A stretch of 64,000 nt of DNA from Lonicera japonica (GCA_021464415.1 CM038466.1:25607017-25671016), one strand, 5' to 3'; numbered from the stretch's first letter, positions 49,501-61,217 are shown. Notes: generated by a model from the sequence alone, not told the origin. Translations and numbers: made by a program.

Positions 49501-52282
49501 TGTAATGAATTATAGAAATCTTCAAAGAATGGCCTCAATCTTAAACTACTAGTTTGCTGCTACGTTAGAATCATCTATGCCCCACTCATATGATCAATCG
49601 AAGCTCAGACAGGTGGCTGTGGCTGTGTAATCAAATAATTTGGAAGGCCAAACATTTCATTCATCCATTAGATAAATTTATAGCACATGTAACCAACCAA
49701 GATTTGCTATGTTAATTACATAAAATTCCCCACCACTAGTGAACCAATCTCATCTCAGTAAGTTATTTCTATATGTCATAATACCGCTTTTCTCATCCAC
49801 TAGCATGATTCGATAATCATGAACCAATAGCGTTTTTTTCTCAAAGTAATGAGATAGAAGGTCCTGCGAATTTACATCTTTATGTTATTGGAAGAATGCC
49901 ATACCATTTGAGGGGCAATCCTTTGTAGTCAAACCATACAGTATCTACCCCAGGAGGAAGTGCACTACTGAAGAAAGGCTTAATATGTTGAGCTAACAAA
50001 GGTAGGTAACCAATCCGAGGAGCTAAGATCTGAAAACGCACAAAAAGAAAATGAGTGCAACTATATCAAAATTTGATGCATATCAAAGTTATCCTGCTTG
50101 ATTTTCAGCTCTTGCCTAAAATGTTTAGGGAAAATAAACATACGTATGCTGGCAACCATGAGACAAAACTCAATCTAATATCAGCTAATCAAGTATACAT
50201 TATTTTGTCAGATTAATTGATAGACAACTTCGTTTCTGTCAGCAGATCATAGGTATTAACCTTTTTCAAAATACACTGGGAGGTACATTATTAACAACTC
50301 GTGCCATCTCAGTAAGTTAATCGCAAATAATCAAGTATACATTATTTTCAAAATACACCTTTTTCAACCTAATCAATGGTTGAGAACAAAACTTGACTGT
50401 TATCTTGCGATTTGGTGCATTGATTATGTCCCGAAAAAATTGGACTCATAATTGGGGACATCCCAAAAAGGATTAATGGACTCTTAATTTGGGACGGGGG
50501 AGGGACATCAAATACAAGACAAAATGAAAATAAACACGAACCATATATTGCTTTACATTATATCAATTTATAGAAAAATTCAAATGAGGATAAGAGGAGG
50601 AAAGAAACAATATATTGCTTTACATTAAGAATTACCGACTACCGAAAGAGTGGGGATGAAAGGGAAATGTATTACAACTGATGCATATATTGGTATCTGG
50701 GATATTCATCCAAAAACATAGCATATTATTACTCCTACATATATAAATTTGGATTCTTCCCCAACAATAACAACATATTCAAAGCACTATGACTTGGTAT
50801 CAGCAAACAAAGGACCAGGACGAAGTCACGATGTTGCTTAAGTGTTGAAGCGCAATTAACTAGCATTTTTCAAATGCTAGCAAGAAGTAACAGTCCAGTT
50901 GATACAGACCCCACTCCCATGAAAATAAACTCTGGGTATAATAAATCACGCTCATGCGTGTATCACTACTATACCTACCAGGATCGCTACAACCCTTACG
51001 TACAAGATTAGAATAGCACAGCCCAAGACATTATAGGTTCATGTTCAGATCTTCAATCAATGTACCCAATGCTAGCTTTTAAATATTGTTAGTAATAGTG
51101 CTGCTTTGATCTTTAACAAGGTAAAAAGGAGATATAAAATCAAATAGTTTAAGAAGTTTTTATACTTCGATAAATTGCACTGTGTAAATGAGTCCTATAT
51201 ATATTACATATTCATTAAATCCTTTCTTATTGACAGAGGAAATGTATAAGCTCATGTTTAGGATTGCAGCGGGAGTTCTAAGTGTCCCCTGATCTAAAAT
51301 AGCTAATAATCTAAGCCTACTCCCACTGCATCAACTGAAGTTACATACAGCATACTCGTACCTGAGCAACTCAGATTCCAACTGGCCAACTACCTTAATC
51401 ACCACAACCCTACAAAAGCATTCAATTCAAAACATCGACCAAGAGAACTTGAACTGTGTACAGTTTTATGAATAGTACGAGAGGTTGCACTTGGAGTGAT
51501 GGATATGGAGGAACATGTTTGCTTCTAATTGCTTAAGGATTATTGCTTGAATTTAGAATCGAACAAAAATCCAATAAATTGATATTAATACAAAGGCAAA
51601 CGGAAGTGCAGAAATTTTCTCCATGAAGGATTCCAATGGAACTCCTCTCTCTAAACAGTGCTTTACACAACCAATTTCATTAAGCTAATCCCTTTAAGTA
51701 TTTGTTAATGCTAATTCCCGAATCTCATCCTTTCAATTCCATCAGTCAATTCCTACACTACAGGGCCATGAATGCATTAGAAATGCAAAGCAAAAAAACA
51801 ATTGCTAAATACTGTACATCGATCACAGAAGTTAAAACTTAATGCATTGAGAATTTTGTGGTTAAATACAAAGGGAGGGAGTTGGATTAAATCAGCGACC
51901 AAATGTAATCAGAGTATCAGAACTACAACCTAGTTCCAAAACGCTATAAAACTAAGGTGCAAGTAACATCTTAATTAACTGAGCAGAATGGATCAAATCA
52001 TCGATCCAATTATCACTTTTAGGTTTAAAAAGAGTACATGATACTTTACTGAAGTCAACCTCTACATTCGCAAGCAAACAAATATATAAAGTTGGATCAA
52101 TCACATTGAAAATCATATAAATTATTAAAAAGGAGTTGAAATTGATAGGTTAAAAGAAAAGGGAGTACCAGTGCGGGTGGAGGAGGAGGAAGAGTAGTGA
52201 CTTCGGATTCGTGGAGATGAAGGTGAAGCGGAATCGCACCTTCCCATACGTATTTTTGTGCTTCTGTTCCTCTACTATCCAT
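43598..52282 (-). CDS. ATG5: Autophagy protein 5 (ATG5)
   Basis: Eight exons (minus strand): 52282-52169, 50029-49905, 49001-48935, 48229-48143, 47174-47087, 46773-46627, 45271-45143 and 43926-43598. All have GT-AG borders and consistent phases, giving 361 residues against 337 in Arabidopsis. The extra length is mainly a variable acidic stretch in exon 8. Recognisable blocks: KYVWEGAIPLHLHLHESEV at the N-terminus, WFDYKGLPLKWYIPTG, LLCAEPERPWNLTVHFRGYP, INGNCKNIMNMSQ and the C-terminal IKLVRIQGIEPKLEIPFGWV (UblB). Lys141 in NGNCKN corresponds to the acceptor lysine that is conjugated to ATG12 (yeast K149). The ATG12-ATG5 conjugate, with ATG16, promotes ATG8 lipidation at the phagophore. The second possible methionine frame upstream is not an ATG, so MDSRGTEAQKY is taken as the start. 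Introns carry several copies of one MITE-like repeat. Upstream ATGs precede the start. Confidence 0.97.
44108..44474. repeat. MITE-like repeat in ATG5 intron 7 (copy A)
   Basis: The ends carry ATTAAGAGTCCACTATCC and, reversed, CCAAATTAAGAGTCAAG. The interior shares GACATAATCAATGTGCCAAAT with other copies in ATG5 introns (45345, 45625, 50340). It is non-coding. Boundaries are approximate. Confidence 0.6.
44655..44990. mobile_element. Non-autonomous hAT-like element in ATG5 intron 7
   Basis: G+C-rich ends GGGGCCAGCCCGAGGGCAG and, reversed, CAGGCCTGCCCAG enclose CCTTGGGCCCC motifs in inverted order (near 44690 and 44955). The flanks AAGCCTAT and GAGCCTAA match at 6 of 8 bases, compatible with a decayed 8-bp duplication. 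No coding. Confidence 0.5.
45345..45500. repeat. MITE-like repeat, copy B (ATG5 intron 6)
   Basis: Shares TCAATGTACCATATTTCACA, CAGGTTTTGTTCATGACCAT and flanking GGGACTCTAAATTTG with copies A, C and D. Confidence 0.55.
45625..45775. repeat. MITE-like repeat, copy C (ATG5 intron 6)
   Basis: Contains AAATTAAGAGTCCAGATTCC, GGGGCATAATCAATTTAACA and CAAGTTTTGCTCTTAACCAT, the same ordered words as the other ATG5-intron copies. Confidence 0.6.
50340..50512. repeat. MITE-like repeat, copy D (ATG5 intron 1), opposite orientation
   Basis: Reads as the reverse of copies A-C: CAATGGTTGAGAACAAAACT, then TTGGTGCATTGATTATGTCC, then GGACTCTTAATTTGGGACGG. The terminus GGGACGGGGGAGGGA suggests a Stowaway-related family. 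Confidence 0.6.
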
Positions 52283-52346
52283 CCCTAACTCCAACTCTGT
52301 ACATATGTTTATTTATATATATATATATATAGGTTTATGTATACAT
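52275..52346 (-). promoter_or_regulatory. Two short upstream ORFs before the ATG5 start
   Basis: On the minus strand ATG-TAT-ACA-TAA lies at 52346-52335. A nine-codon frame begins at 52304 (MYRVGVRDG) and stops at 52275, overlapping the ATG5 ATG (52282) by 8 bases in another frame. If the transcript starts upstream of 52346, both would precede ATG5 translation and could lower it. The TATATA run at 52314-52332 is so close to the ATG that it is unlikely to be the functional TATA box. The transcription start is unknown. Confidence 0.5.
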
Positions 52347-52662
52347 TGATTGATTGAAGGAAAGATTATCGAAGAAGAAGGAGATTCAAAGAAGAAGGGG
52401 GTTTACGCTTTCCAGTTCCGTGAAGTTGCTGCCTGTAAATGAATAATTGGAAGGCCAAATAATTGGGCTGCGCGCCGAGTCTATTTGGGCCGGCTCAAAA
52501 GAAGTATCCTCCTACACGTGGGATTCGGCTACATTAATTTCTATTTGGTTTTATGATAATATTTCAATAATTCTGAAATTATAATTTATAATAAAATAAA
52601 TTACATACGAAATTCTCAAACACCCTATAACTTATAATTAAATTATTTAATAAATTTACAAA

Positions 52663-54272
52663 TCTACTAAAACTAATAAAAATGCAGTTTCTTATTACTA
52701 AAGAAGTGTCATGTGTCGTCTTTACAACAACTAAGCATTTGTATCTCATTTATTTAATGTGAGCATTTAAATCCCACTAGCATTTATAAATGTATATCAG
52801 CCTTATTTATTTACACTGAGCATTTAAATCCCATTTATATATCTCACCCTTACTTATCTTCTATCCATCTCCTTCTATTCATTATTTATATTACTCTAGA
52901 TTCATTGTACAGAACCCTTATGCTTTTATAAGATTTGTAATTTAATTGTTAACTTAAGACACTTTCCTGTTTTGTTTATGTATTTTTCCACTTTTTTTAT
53001 ATTCATTTTTGTTGTTCTCCCTAGAGGAAGTAAAAAGAAGATTTAAAGTAAAATTGTTGCTAGAAAAATTTGTGCGTGACAAAGGTCCTCTCCAGTATGC
53101 TTCTATTGGGATAGTGCCAAATATAAAGTAAATATTCTTTGATATAGTTAATTAATTGCTACATCCTTTATTTATATTTAAGTGACCTCTCTATATATAT
53201 GTGTGTGTGTAAATCATTTTATAATAATTTGTAAAGCTTGCTAAAATTGGTGCGGTAGCAGTTCTACTATTGATTAATTAATTTGGTGATTATTTGTTTT
53301 ACTCCCCTCCATTTGTTCCATCATTTCTGAAAGTCTTCAAATATCTGCTTAATAAAGAATATTGTGTGTTTTCTCAATTTTCAGTTAATTTCGTTTCTAT
53401 TTGGGTTCTGCTTTATTTATTTACTTGCTTTTTTTTTACTTGTGAATACTATTCACATTATTATACTTAAAATTTTCAGTAATTTTTAACCCCTTTCTCC
53501 CCCACATATTATAATATGTCTATCTGAAAAACTTATGAAACTTAAAAATTGATTCTTATATCTATTATACTTCTACTATTTTTTTTCTTTTTTAATAATA
53601 AATATTATTATATTTATGTTTGAATATGTTTGTTTGTGGGTTTTCTAATAGGTTTGGCATGTTGCGTAACTAGAATTATTGTAACCAAGGCAGAGGTGAA
53701 GATCTGGAAGTTGGTATGTGTCTTTATTTTCAGTTATTTGATGTGTTTGGATTTTAATCTTCTACAACCTAAGTGACTCATGTCTAAAGTACCATCATGT
53801 ATGTACTATTTTATTTACTAAACTTTTTTTCTTTTTTCGTAATAATTAGGGTTATCAATTTTGTGAATTTTATGTAATATTTGCGTGTTAATGATGTAAT
53901 AGATCTGGATATTGTGGGGTCTCACAATTAGGATTCCAAATAAATAACTCTCTAAAAGGGATTCTAAAATAGGCATATAAAATGTCAATAATATTAAACT
54001 TCTATGAAATTCATGGCATTGAAGCGTTGAAGATGTATGTTGTCTATAAACTATAATCATATGTACCAATTATTTAGAATTTATTCTAATGGTTTGCATA
54101 TGTTGCCGGCTACCCCATAGAAGGTTTTTAAAGTCAATTGTGTTACAGGTTAAAATAAATTGAACTATTGAAGTAAGATGGGGGGTAGCCGCGAACTCAA
54201 CCCTAAAGGATATGAAAATAATATGGTTCATTTTAAAATTCAATGCCAGATATAGACATTAAATTTACCATT

Positions 54273-54320
<48 letters not shown>

Positions 54321-54497
54321 CTTGGAGTTTGGTGGTGCAAGTTTTGCACTTGACATAAGCTTATCATTTTATTTTTTATTTTTCAAGCAAGAATGGCCAT
54401 TTGAAGTTTGCACGTTTTTTATTTTTTAAAGAAAAAACGTTTACAATATTTATGATAAATTGTAAAGCGACTGTGCATCGCACATGTTGCACTCTAG
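52663..54497 (+). mobile_element. Non-autonomous Helitron (1.84 kb) upstream of ATG5
   Basis: It starts TCTACTAAAACTAATAAAAA after a flanking A and ends CTCTAG before a flanking T. The 3' hairpin TGTGC-ATC-GCACA ends 13 bases before the terminus. These are the structural marks of Helitrons. No Rep/Helicase is visible inside. A (CT)n tract lies at 54274-54318. It starts ~380 bp upstream of the ATG5 start codon, so it probably abuts or overlaps the ATG5 promoter. Confidence 0.75.
54274..54318 (+). repeat. (CT)n microsatellite
   Basis: About 22 CT units, inside the Helitron. Confidence 0.9.
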
Positions 54498-55009
54498 TAT
54501 ATATACCAAACGATGTTAATTCACGTAATATCTAACTGTAAACAAATATGTAACAAAACTCAAATTTTCGTCTTGACACATATTACTAAAATATTCAATG
54601 GTGTTAGATTTGTGATATCAATGAGTTTTTTTTAATTAGATGATATCACCGTTCACTCTAAATAAATGGGCAAAGTTCAAATCCATGAAAAATAGCTTTA
54701 CTAGACAAGTTTTTAATAGACGATAGCGCTAATAATTTCTCAATAAAAACATGTTTTTAGAGAAGAGTTCGAAAATAATAAATGTTTGGCTCGAACCCGT
54801 TAGGAGTTAAACTTGCAGCCTCCTTCAAAACCAGCTTAACATACGCACTCCAATTCTAGTAGGGGCAATTTCAAATTCTTTTAAATTTTAATAGATAGTT
54901 TGATGACCCATCACCTCCTCATGCCTCTATTTTTGAGGAAGGCTACTTTCATTTGCATAACAACATTATAAAGCACACGCCACTTTTTAGTTAATTTCAC
55001 TATATCAAT

Positions 55010-55170
55010 ATTAGGGGTAGTTTTGGTATAATACCGTACCATATCGGGTGTACTATGTACCGTACCGAAAATTTAGTATGCCAAAATTTATTACCATTTC
55101 CATACTAAATTTTTGATATACCGAAATATTGGTATGGTACGGTGTGGTACGACACATTACCAAAAAATAA
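55010..55170. repeat. Small inverted-repeat element with GGTATGGTACGGT-type arms
   Basis: The left arm TTTGGTATAATACCGTACCA and right arm TATTGGTATGGTACGGTGTG are inverted around an A+T-rich centre that itself has CATACTAAATTT/AAATTTAGTATG arms. This resembles a short non-autonomous DNA transposon of plants. No clear duplication. Confidence 0.5.
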
Positions 55171-56290
55171 ATCCTGAAAGTGGACGATCAAAAGTAAGCA
55201 TTTTTTGCTAAAATAAAATAATTAAGTTATTTTTACTTGACTTTAATTAAGTTTTTGCAATCAATTATTCCAAAAACACGAAACCATGTATAAATATTAT
55301 AAATTATAATCAACACATACACATTTATCAAATACTTGGAAACTGAATGATTGAAGTTTAACATGATTAAAAAAATAAAAATAAAAATTTGATATTTAAA
55401 GTTTAATAGGATTAACCTTTGATTATTTAAGGGAAGTTAAATGACAGGTAGATATGTTATTTAAATTGCTAATTCATCATCATGTTTGTGTAGAATATAG
55501 CAAAAAGAAAAAGGAAAGAATATGAAAGAGAGAGAAAAGAGAATTAACCTCAAACAGATTGAAATAGTTCCGGTAGAATTGGAAAGGGTGGGGGTAAATG
55601 AAGTGATTGAAATTAGATATTATGTGTGACAATAGTGGGGTGGTAGTGCGACGTAGGTATTTGGCGGTTTCAAATCTAAAGAGAAGAATAGAGGAAAATG
55701 TGTGAAGAGAGAAAGAGAGAGGCGTGTTTGTGAGTGAGATGGTGAAACTTTAAGATAGTGTAAAAGTGAAACATCGATTAGCTCAAATTTAAACTCTTAA
55801 TCTAATGTTGCGTTTAATGAGTAGGATAAGAGAACGGGATATAATAACTTTGTCATATCCCATGATTGTTATTCGTCAGGATTAAGTATACGGGAGGTTA
55901 TACTAAAACTTCTTATCCCATCGAGAGAATGAATAACGAATCCCACCAAAGATGTGGAATTATTTTATCTCACTCGAATAGAATAAAATAATCTCATCCT
56001 ACTATTTAATCCGGCGTGTTAAATACATCATAAATATTATTGGTAAATGTTATAGTATATTAGAATTATTTTGATATTTGATATTAAAATCTAAATAAAA
56101 TACTATTTAGTATTAATGGTATAATTAGTATGATACAATATAATATATCATCGTAAATACTATACCATTATTAAAATTTAGTACATTTTAATAATAATAC
56201 AATATAATATAAATTAGTATGGCAATAATAGAAAATCCACCCTAATCAATGTCAATATATACGTAATTTCACGATCAAAGTATACTGACT
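55171..56290. other. Gene-free flank upstream of the SGNH-like gene
   Basis: A+T-rich sequence without a recognisable frame. The block ~55800-56020 (ATGTTGCGTTTAATGAGTAG and, reversed, ATGTATTTAACACGCCGGATTA at the far end) may be a diverged MITE. The promoter of the gene at 56593 should lie in the last few hundred bases; a TATA-like CAATATATACG occurs near 56252. Confidence 0.45.
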
Positions 56291-56592
56291 CGACTTGCGT
56301 ATGCAGAAGATCCGAACCCGGAATTTCACGACCAACCGCCTCCTTCAAAAACGGCCTCTCTGTGCGTGTGTACATTTGCAGGAGGTTCATTGCTTCACAA
56401 TCTGTTGCACAGTACCTTTCACTCAATCCCTTCATTCACAATCCACTACACCCCCACCCCACCAACCCCAGATTCCCCCCTCTCACCTCCTCCCAAATTC
56501 CCCCTCTTTCACCACCACAAACCCTAATTCCCCCTTTTCACGTGTAACTCCCCAATTCCTTCCCAATCTAACAAAGATTAGCCAAATTACAA

Positions 56593-57711
56593 ATGTTCGG
56601 GGCCGTCCAATTGGGCGTATTGGCGGCCGGTATAGTCCTCTTCGTTCCCATGGCAATGGCCGGTTACCACCTCAGTCGAAACAAAGTCCTCTTCTTCAGT
56701 GGCGCTTTGTTTATCACACTCGCGGTAGGAGTTCATCTCACTCCTTATTTTCCCCTAATTTCCGATTTCATTTACTCGGTACCTCCTGTACTAGTCGTAG
56801 AAGATCGCGATTCTTGTATTTCTTACCTTCATGATATCGTATACGAGGTTAGTTTGCATTTACATAACCGCGATAATAATCATTTCAACGATGATAATTT
56901 TAGTAACATTTCGAATTATAAGGGATTGTGGAGATGGGAGAAATCTGTGCCTGTGAGTGCGTGCGAGTTTCAGCAATTAGGGAAATCAGATGCCTCAGAT
57001 CTGTTGAATGGATCCTGGATTGTTGTGGCCGGGGATTCGCAGGCCAGATTGGTGGTGGTTTCATTGTTGAGTTTGGTTTTGGATTTGGAAAAGATGGAAT
57101 TGATAAGAGGGGATTTGTTTAAGCGGCATAGTGATTATCAGATTTTCGTTGATGAGATTGGGATGAGGTTGGATTTCGTTTGGGCTCCTTATGTGAAGAA
57201 TTTAACTGATTTGGTAATTGATTTTAAGCGAAACAGGAATTATCCCGATGTTTTGGTAATGGGGGCAGGGTTATGGCATATGTTGCACGTTACTAATCCT
57301 TTGGATTATGGAGTACAATTACAGTTATTAAGGGATTCCCTGGTTTCAGTGTTACCGTTTTCACCCGTCTTCGATACAAATGGGCCTGTAACAGGCTCGG
57401 TTTCGATCCGATCGCCTCATTTGTTTTGGCTTGGGATGCCAATGTTAGTAAACACTATGTTGAATTCGGAGGAGAAGAGAGAGAAAATGTCTGGTGCAAT
57501 GATGAATGCTTATGATAAAGAGCTTTACAGAAGTAAACTTTTGCGCCAATTGGGTGGCCCTCTTTTGTTACTCAATATTCAGTCGTTAAGTCAAAAATGT
57601 GGGGTCCAGTGTGCGATGGATGGTATGCACTATAATGGAGCGGTTTATGAAGCCGCCGTTCATATTATGCTAAATGCATTGCTTATTGAATCTCATCAAA
57701 GGCTATTATAG
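56593..57711 (+). CDS. Membrane-anchored SGNH/PC-esterase-like protein
   Basis: Single-exon gene, 372 residues. Two hydrophobic segments at about 3-24 and 31-55 (LGVLAAGIVLFVPMAMAG and VLFFSGALFITLAVGV) suggest a membrane anchor, with the catalytic-like part following. A GDS motif (WIVVAGDSQAR, Ser149 as candidate nucleophile), a block-III-like VLVMGAGLWHML (223-231) and a C-terminal D-x-x-H (MDGMHYNG, Asp343/His346) fit the SGNH hydrolase fold of the PC-esterase/CASD1 type. Such plant proteins are presumed acyl-esterases or acetyltransferases, possibly acting on glycans in the secretory pathway. The substrate is unknown. The start MFGAVQLG is the first ATG giving the conserved-looking hydrophobic N-terminus. 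The upstream leader is pyrimidine/C-rich (CCCCCACCCC, TCACCACC). I recognise the family type but not a named gene. Confidence 0.85.
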   Translation: MFGAVQLGVLAAGIVLFVPMAMAGYHLSRNKVLFFSGALFITLAVGVHLTPYFPLISDFIYSVPPVLVVEDRDSCISYLHDIVYEVSLHLHNRDNNHFNDDNFSNISNYKGLWRWEKSVPVSACEFQQLGKSDASDLLNGSWIVVAGDSQARLVVVSLLSLVLDLEKMELIRGDLFKRHSDYQIFVDEIGMRLDFVWAPYVKNLTDLVIDFKRNRNYPDVLVMGAGLWHMLHVTNPLDYGVQLQLLRDSLVSVLPFSPVFDTNGPVTGSVSIRSPHLFWLGMPMLVNTMLNSEEKREKMSGAMMNAYDKELYRSKLLRQLGGPLLLLNIQSLSQKCGVQCAMDGMHYNGAVYEAAVHIMLNALLIESHQRLL

Positions 57712-58690
57712 CATTAGCAGTGTTCGTTTTTGTTCGGTCTAATGAGGCCCCAACACGAATGATGCTTGGTAGAGGTTGCTTCAACTCGTATATGTTTCCA
57801 GGTTCTCCTCTTTGGCTACAAATCTGAGTAGTGAACTATTATTTTTTTTGGCGATACTAGTTTTCATAATGAGGTTCATTTGTGTTTTCCTTTGCCTCTT
57901 TTCAACATGTATGAATATTGATTACTCACACGACTTGTATATCATAGTCAAAGAACGGCTCATGTATCACATTCATTTTTGAGGTGAACAGATGCAAAGT
58001 TCCTATATAAATACACATTTTGAAGTTCCATAGAAATGATTGAAATTTGTTTATCTCTGCTGTTTGTTTTTGGGAATTGGATTTGGAAGTGGATTCTGAG
58101 ATTTTGATGCACACTAGTTGTTGATGTTGCGTATAAAGGAATATATCCTTCCTTTTTAAACTTCAATTTCTCTGTCTTCATTTTATTCTTATCAATGCAA
58201 AGATTCTTCAAGTTTGGTGTAAAATTCCTAGCTTGGTCTAACCATACTTCTGAGGATTTGATGTGCATTGTAAAATAGGCTAAGGGTGGAAAAATCCCCA
58301 AGAATGAGTATTTTGTAAATAAGATGGCAGACCATATTGAACGTATTCATATCTTCATTTTTTTTTCAAATCCAATGCAGTAGTGAGGTAAACAAAAAAA
58401 GGGACTTTGATCTTCAAGTTTAAAAGATATGGATAGGAAAGTTCAGAATATCTTTGTGTCATGTTATGTTCTTTGTTTGTATACACGTAATCAACGGTCA
58501 ATAATAGAACTTATTTAGTTCTCGTCAAATTTGATACATTGAGTCATTTATTTTAGAAACCATAGTCTTTATTTGGGAAGTCTGAAAAAGGAAAGGGGAG
58601 TGTTTGAGATGTTTATAGATGTCCACAAAGGCACACCTCTCAAGGAATATTGATCTTCCCTTTTTGAAGGACCAACCCAGTGAATCATAA
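57712..58690 (+). other. 3' flank of the SGNH-like gene
   Basis: No further coding sequence. The first few hundred bases probably hold the 3' UTR. T-rich stretches are present, but I cannot place the polyadenylation site. Confidence 0.45.
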
Positions 58691-58699
58691 GGAAATCAC

Positions 58700-59100
58700 A
58701 GCACTCATCTCAGTTATCTGGGAAAGTACCTCTATATCAAACAGCCTGAATATGCTATGCCGTATGAAAAAAGGTGAAAGTGTGGTGAAGGAACAAATGG
58801 TCTAAGGACTCCCCCATCTTCCTTGCAAAGAATGCATACATAAACTGCCTCTTGGATCAAATCAAGTTGCAGTATTGACCTTCGTCTTAAACACCAACCA
58901 TACAAAAAATTGTACTTGTGAAGGAATTCCACCCCTTCCAAACAAAGCTTTTGGAACAAAATTGAGGGGAAATGAAATCCAATCATGCCAAAAAGGAAAA
59001 GAAAGACGAAATGAGAAAACCCTGGAAGAGTTACCCACTGAAACTCTAATATCCAACCCATTACAATATATAGAAAGGATACAAAAAGATTTACATTATG
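58700..59100 (-). pseudogene. LINE-type reverse transcriptase fragment (zf-RVT region)
   Basis: The minus strand, with frame changes, encodes FSFRLSFPFWHDWISFPLNF, then PSQVQFFVWLVFKTKVNTAT, then a cysteine-containing CILCKEDGG-like segment. This resembles the zinc-binding region after the reverse transcriptase of plant L1-type LINEs (family pattern PxKVxFFxW..., CxxCx...E). Stops and frameshifts show it is dead. Confidence 0.6.
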
Positions 59101-59149
59101 ACCATTCCAAATTATTATGGCCGCTAAGAGTAAGTTGTATTTGATATCG

Positions 59150-60640
59150 TCCTTGGTTTTCAGTTATGAATCAGATGAAGTGTATCACATGGCTTCCCCT
59201 AGTACTTTCAGTTGAAATATGATTAGCTACGAGTATTAAATGTTTTGGTGTGACCGATCTTGCTACTAGCGAGTTGAAACTTGAAACCTTGAAGTTGACT
59301 GGACTTGTTTGGTCTTTATGTTTCCACTAACTATGTTCCTTCTATTATAATCCTTGGGACGAGAAATTGCTCTAATATGCATTGAGCATTAGTAGGATTG
59401 TGGGCAGGGTGGCGACTAGCCTTGATAGGTTGGATTTTCCACTCCTTTTTGCATTTTGAAAATTATTGATGCTGTATAGATATTTTCAGTGGTTAGTTTG
59501 TTAGGAAGCAAGTATCTTAGTGGTGGTGGTCTAGCAATATTAGTCGTTTTAGCGGATATTTGGTGAATTCTAATTTGTAACAGTAGTTTTTTTTCTTTTG
59601 TTTTCGTGTACTCATTTATTCTAATTTGTAGCTATAGATTCTTCTCGTTAATTACATTCTTATTTTCCTGCAGAAAATATTCACTATTCTTGAGTACCAC
59701 GCGGTCGTACTCGAGACTCAATATGTGAACGCCAAATAGTTCATATTCATTCTTTATATTCTTTTTGCCTTCTACATGCATAGTTAATCATACCTGGAAC
59801 GTCACCATTGAACTGGAGTATGGCGATGTGGTACTTCAAGAGTACTACTACTAAATATCTACCTTTTCTTGACCGCAACTTTTCCCATGCCATCGATATT
59901 ACTGTGTGCATTACACTTTCTTTTTCGTTGTAAAAATCGATTGATACACAGATATGGGAGAATTGCACGTTACACAATAGATGACACGAATTAACATGAA
60001 AATATTAGTTGATACGTGAACATGGTGATTATCAAGTTCACATGTTTGACACGAAATAATATCTTATTGGTTAAAGGGCTATTTAATGAATATGGGTGAC
60101 CAGTTGAAAATGATATAGAATAAATAAACTTTATTGAATTAAGGTTTGTATCTATTTTAATATTTATGAATATTTATCCCTGCTCTTTTAGTAATTTTAG
60201 TGTTGCACTAATCTTGATTCTAGCGCAAATTTTTCTAGAGAATTTTGTTTATAAAATTTATCTCCTTTTATTTGTACAATCATGTCTTTCATGTGTAGAC
60301 AAATAACTGCATTCATTAAGACTCAAGACAAATAACATGAGTACAAATGTATGAATGGAAACCTTCAGAACCATCTGCATATGATATTTCATTCTTTTTC
60401 ATTTCTAAATTACTTTTTTTCATATCATCTCAATTTAAATAACATATGCGAGTAGGTCTGTACAAAGAATTAATTCTTACATCTCAAATCAATAATCCTG
60501 ATCAGAATGTCTAAAATTAACAGGCTCATTCCTTTTCTGTGACATTACCAAATCTCATAATGAAAGGGAAAAGAAAAGTTAAATTGTGATTATTAGTCAA
60601 GTTGAAATTAGTATTTACTTAAAAAGTATGAATGTATTTA
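59150..60640. other. Gene-free region between retroelement remnants
   Basis: No conserved frame or bounded element recognised. Confidence 0.5.
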
Positions 60641-60699
60641 TTTACTTTGGGGGAAGGTAATATAGGAACCCAACCACCACCACACCGCACCCTCGGGTA

Positions 60700-61030
60700 T
60701 TAGAAGATAAATGTAGATGGCAGTTTTAGAGATGACATCAGAGGTATCATAAAGGACGAAGGCGGCAAATGGAGCAATTGACTGTGGCGTGTTGAGGTTG
60801 ATTACAGAATCGGATTTATCCGAGGCTATTAATCTGGTCCTTGGGTGCCCAGATGAGACCCATCATATGATTAATTTGATCAATGAGTGCAAGATGCTAT
60901 GCTATAATGTTTGTGCGGCTGGATACATATAGGAATATAGTTTGTTGCTTGATGATACTGTTGAACTTTTGTTTGATGTTCCTTCTGATGTCAAGGTGCT
61001 GATCGTGAAGCTGTATTAGTTAGTGCTCTT
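60700..61030 (+). pseudogene. RNase H-like domain remnant (LINE-derived or related)
   Basis: The plus strand encodes INVDGSFRDDIRGIIKDEGG, then a stop and frame change, then LRLITESDLSEAINLVLG and MINLINECKMLCYN. The pattern (NVDGS...G.I.D..GKW, then ESD...AI.L, then I..C) matches the plant RNase H fold found at the end of LINE-type elements and in many dead copies. Internal stops make it a pseudogene. Confidence 0.65.
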
Positions 61031-61217
61031 AGGCTTTTTTGGCTCCGTTTTGTACCCAAAAATAAATGTCTAGTTAATAACGACTGCATTTTGGACTTGC
61101 CCAACAAGGCTCACAAAACTTTGAACTGATATTGGTGGGGTACGCTAGGCTTCTGCAATAATGTAACACATGGGTGTTGGTCGACACACAAAGGCTCCAG
61201 TAGCAAGTTATTGTAGT

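Noticed and set aside
54780..54860. B-box-like GGTTCGAGCC on the minus strand (possible SINE)
   Set aside because: No matching A box, tail or target duplication could be found.
56295..56834. 179-codon plus-strand frame overlapping the start of the SGNH-like gene
   Set aside because: Shadow frame over the C-rich 5' leader and start of the real gene; low-complexity Pro/Ser composition.
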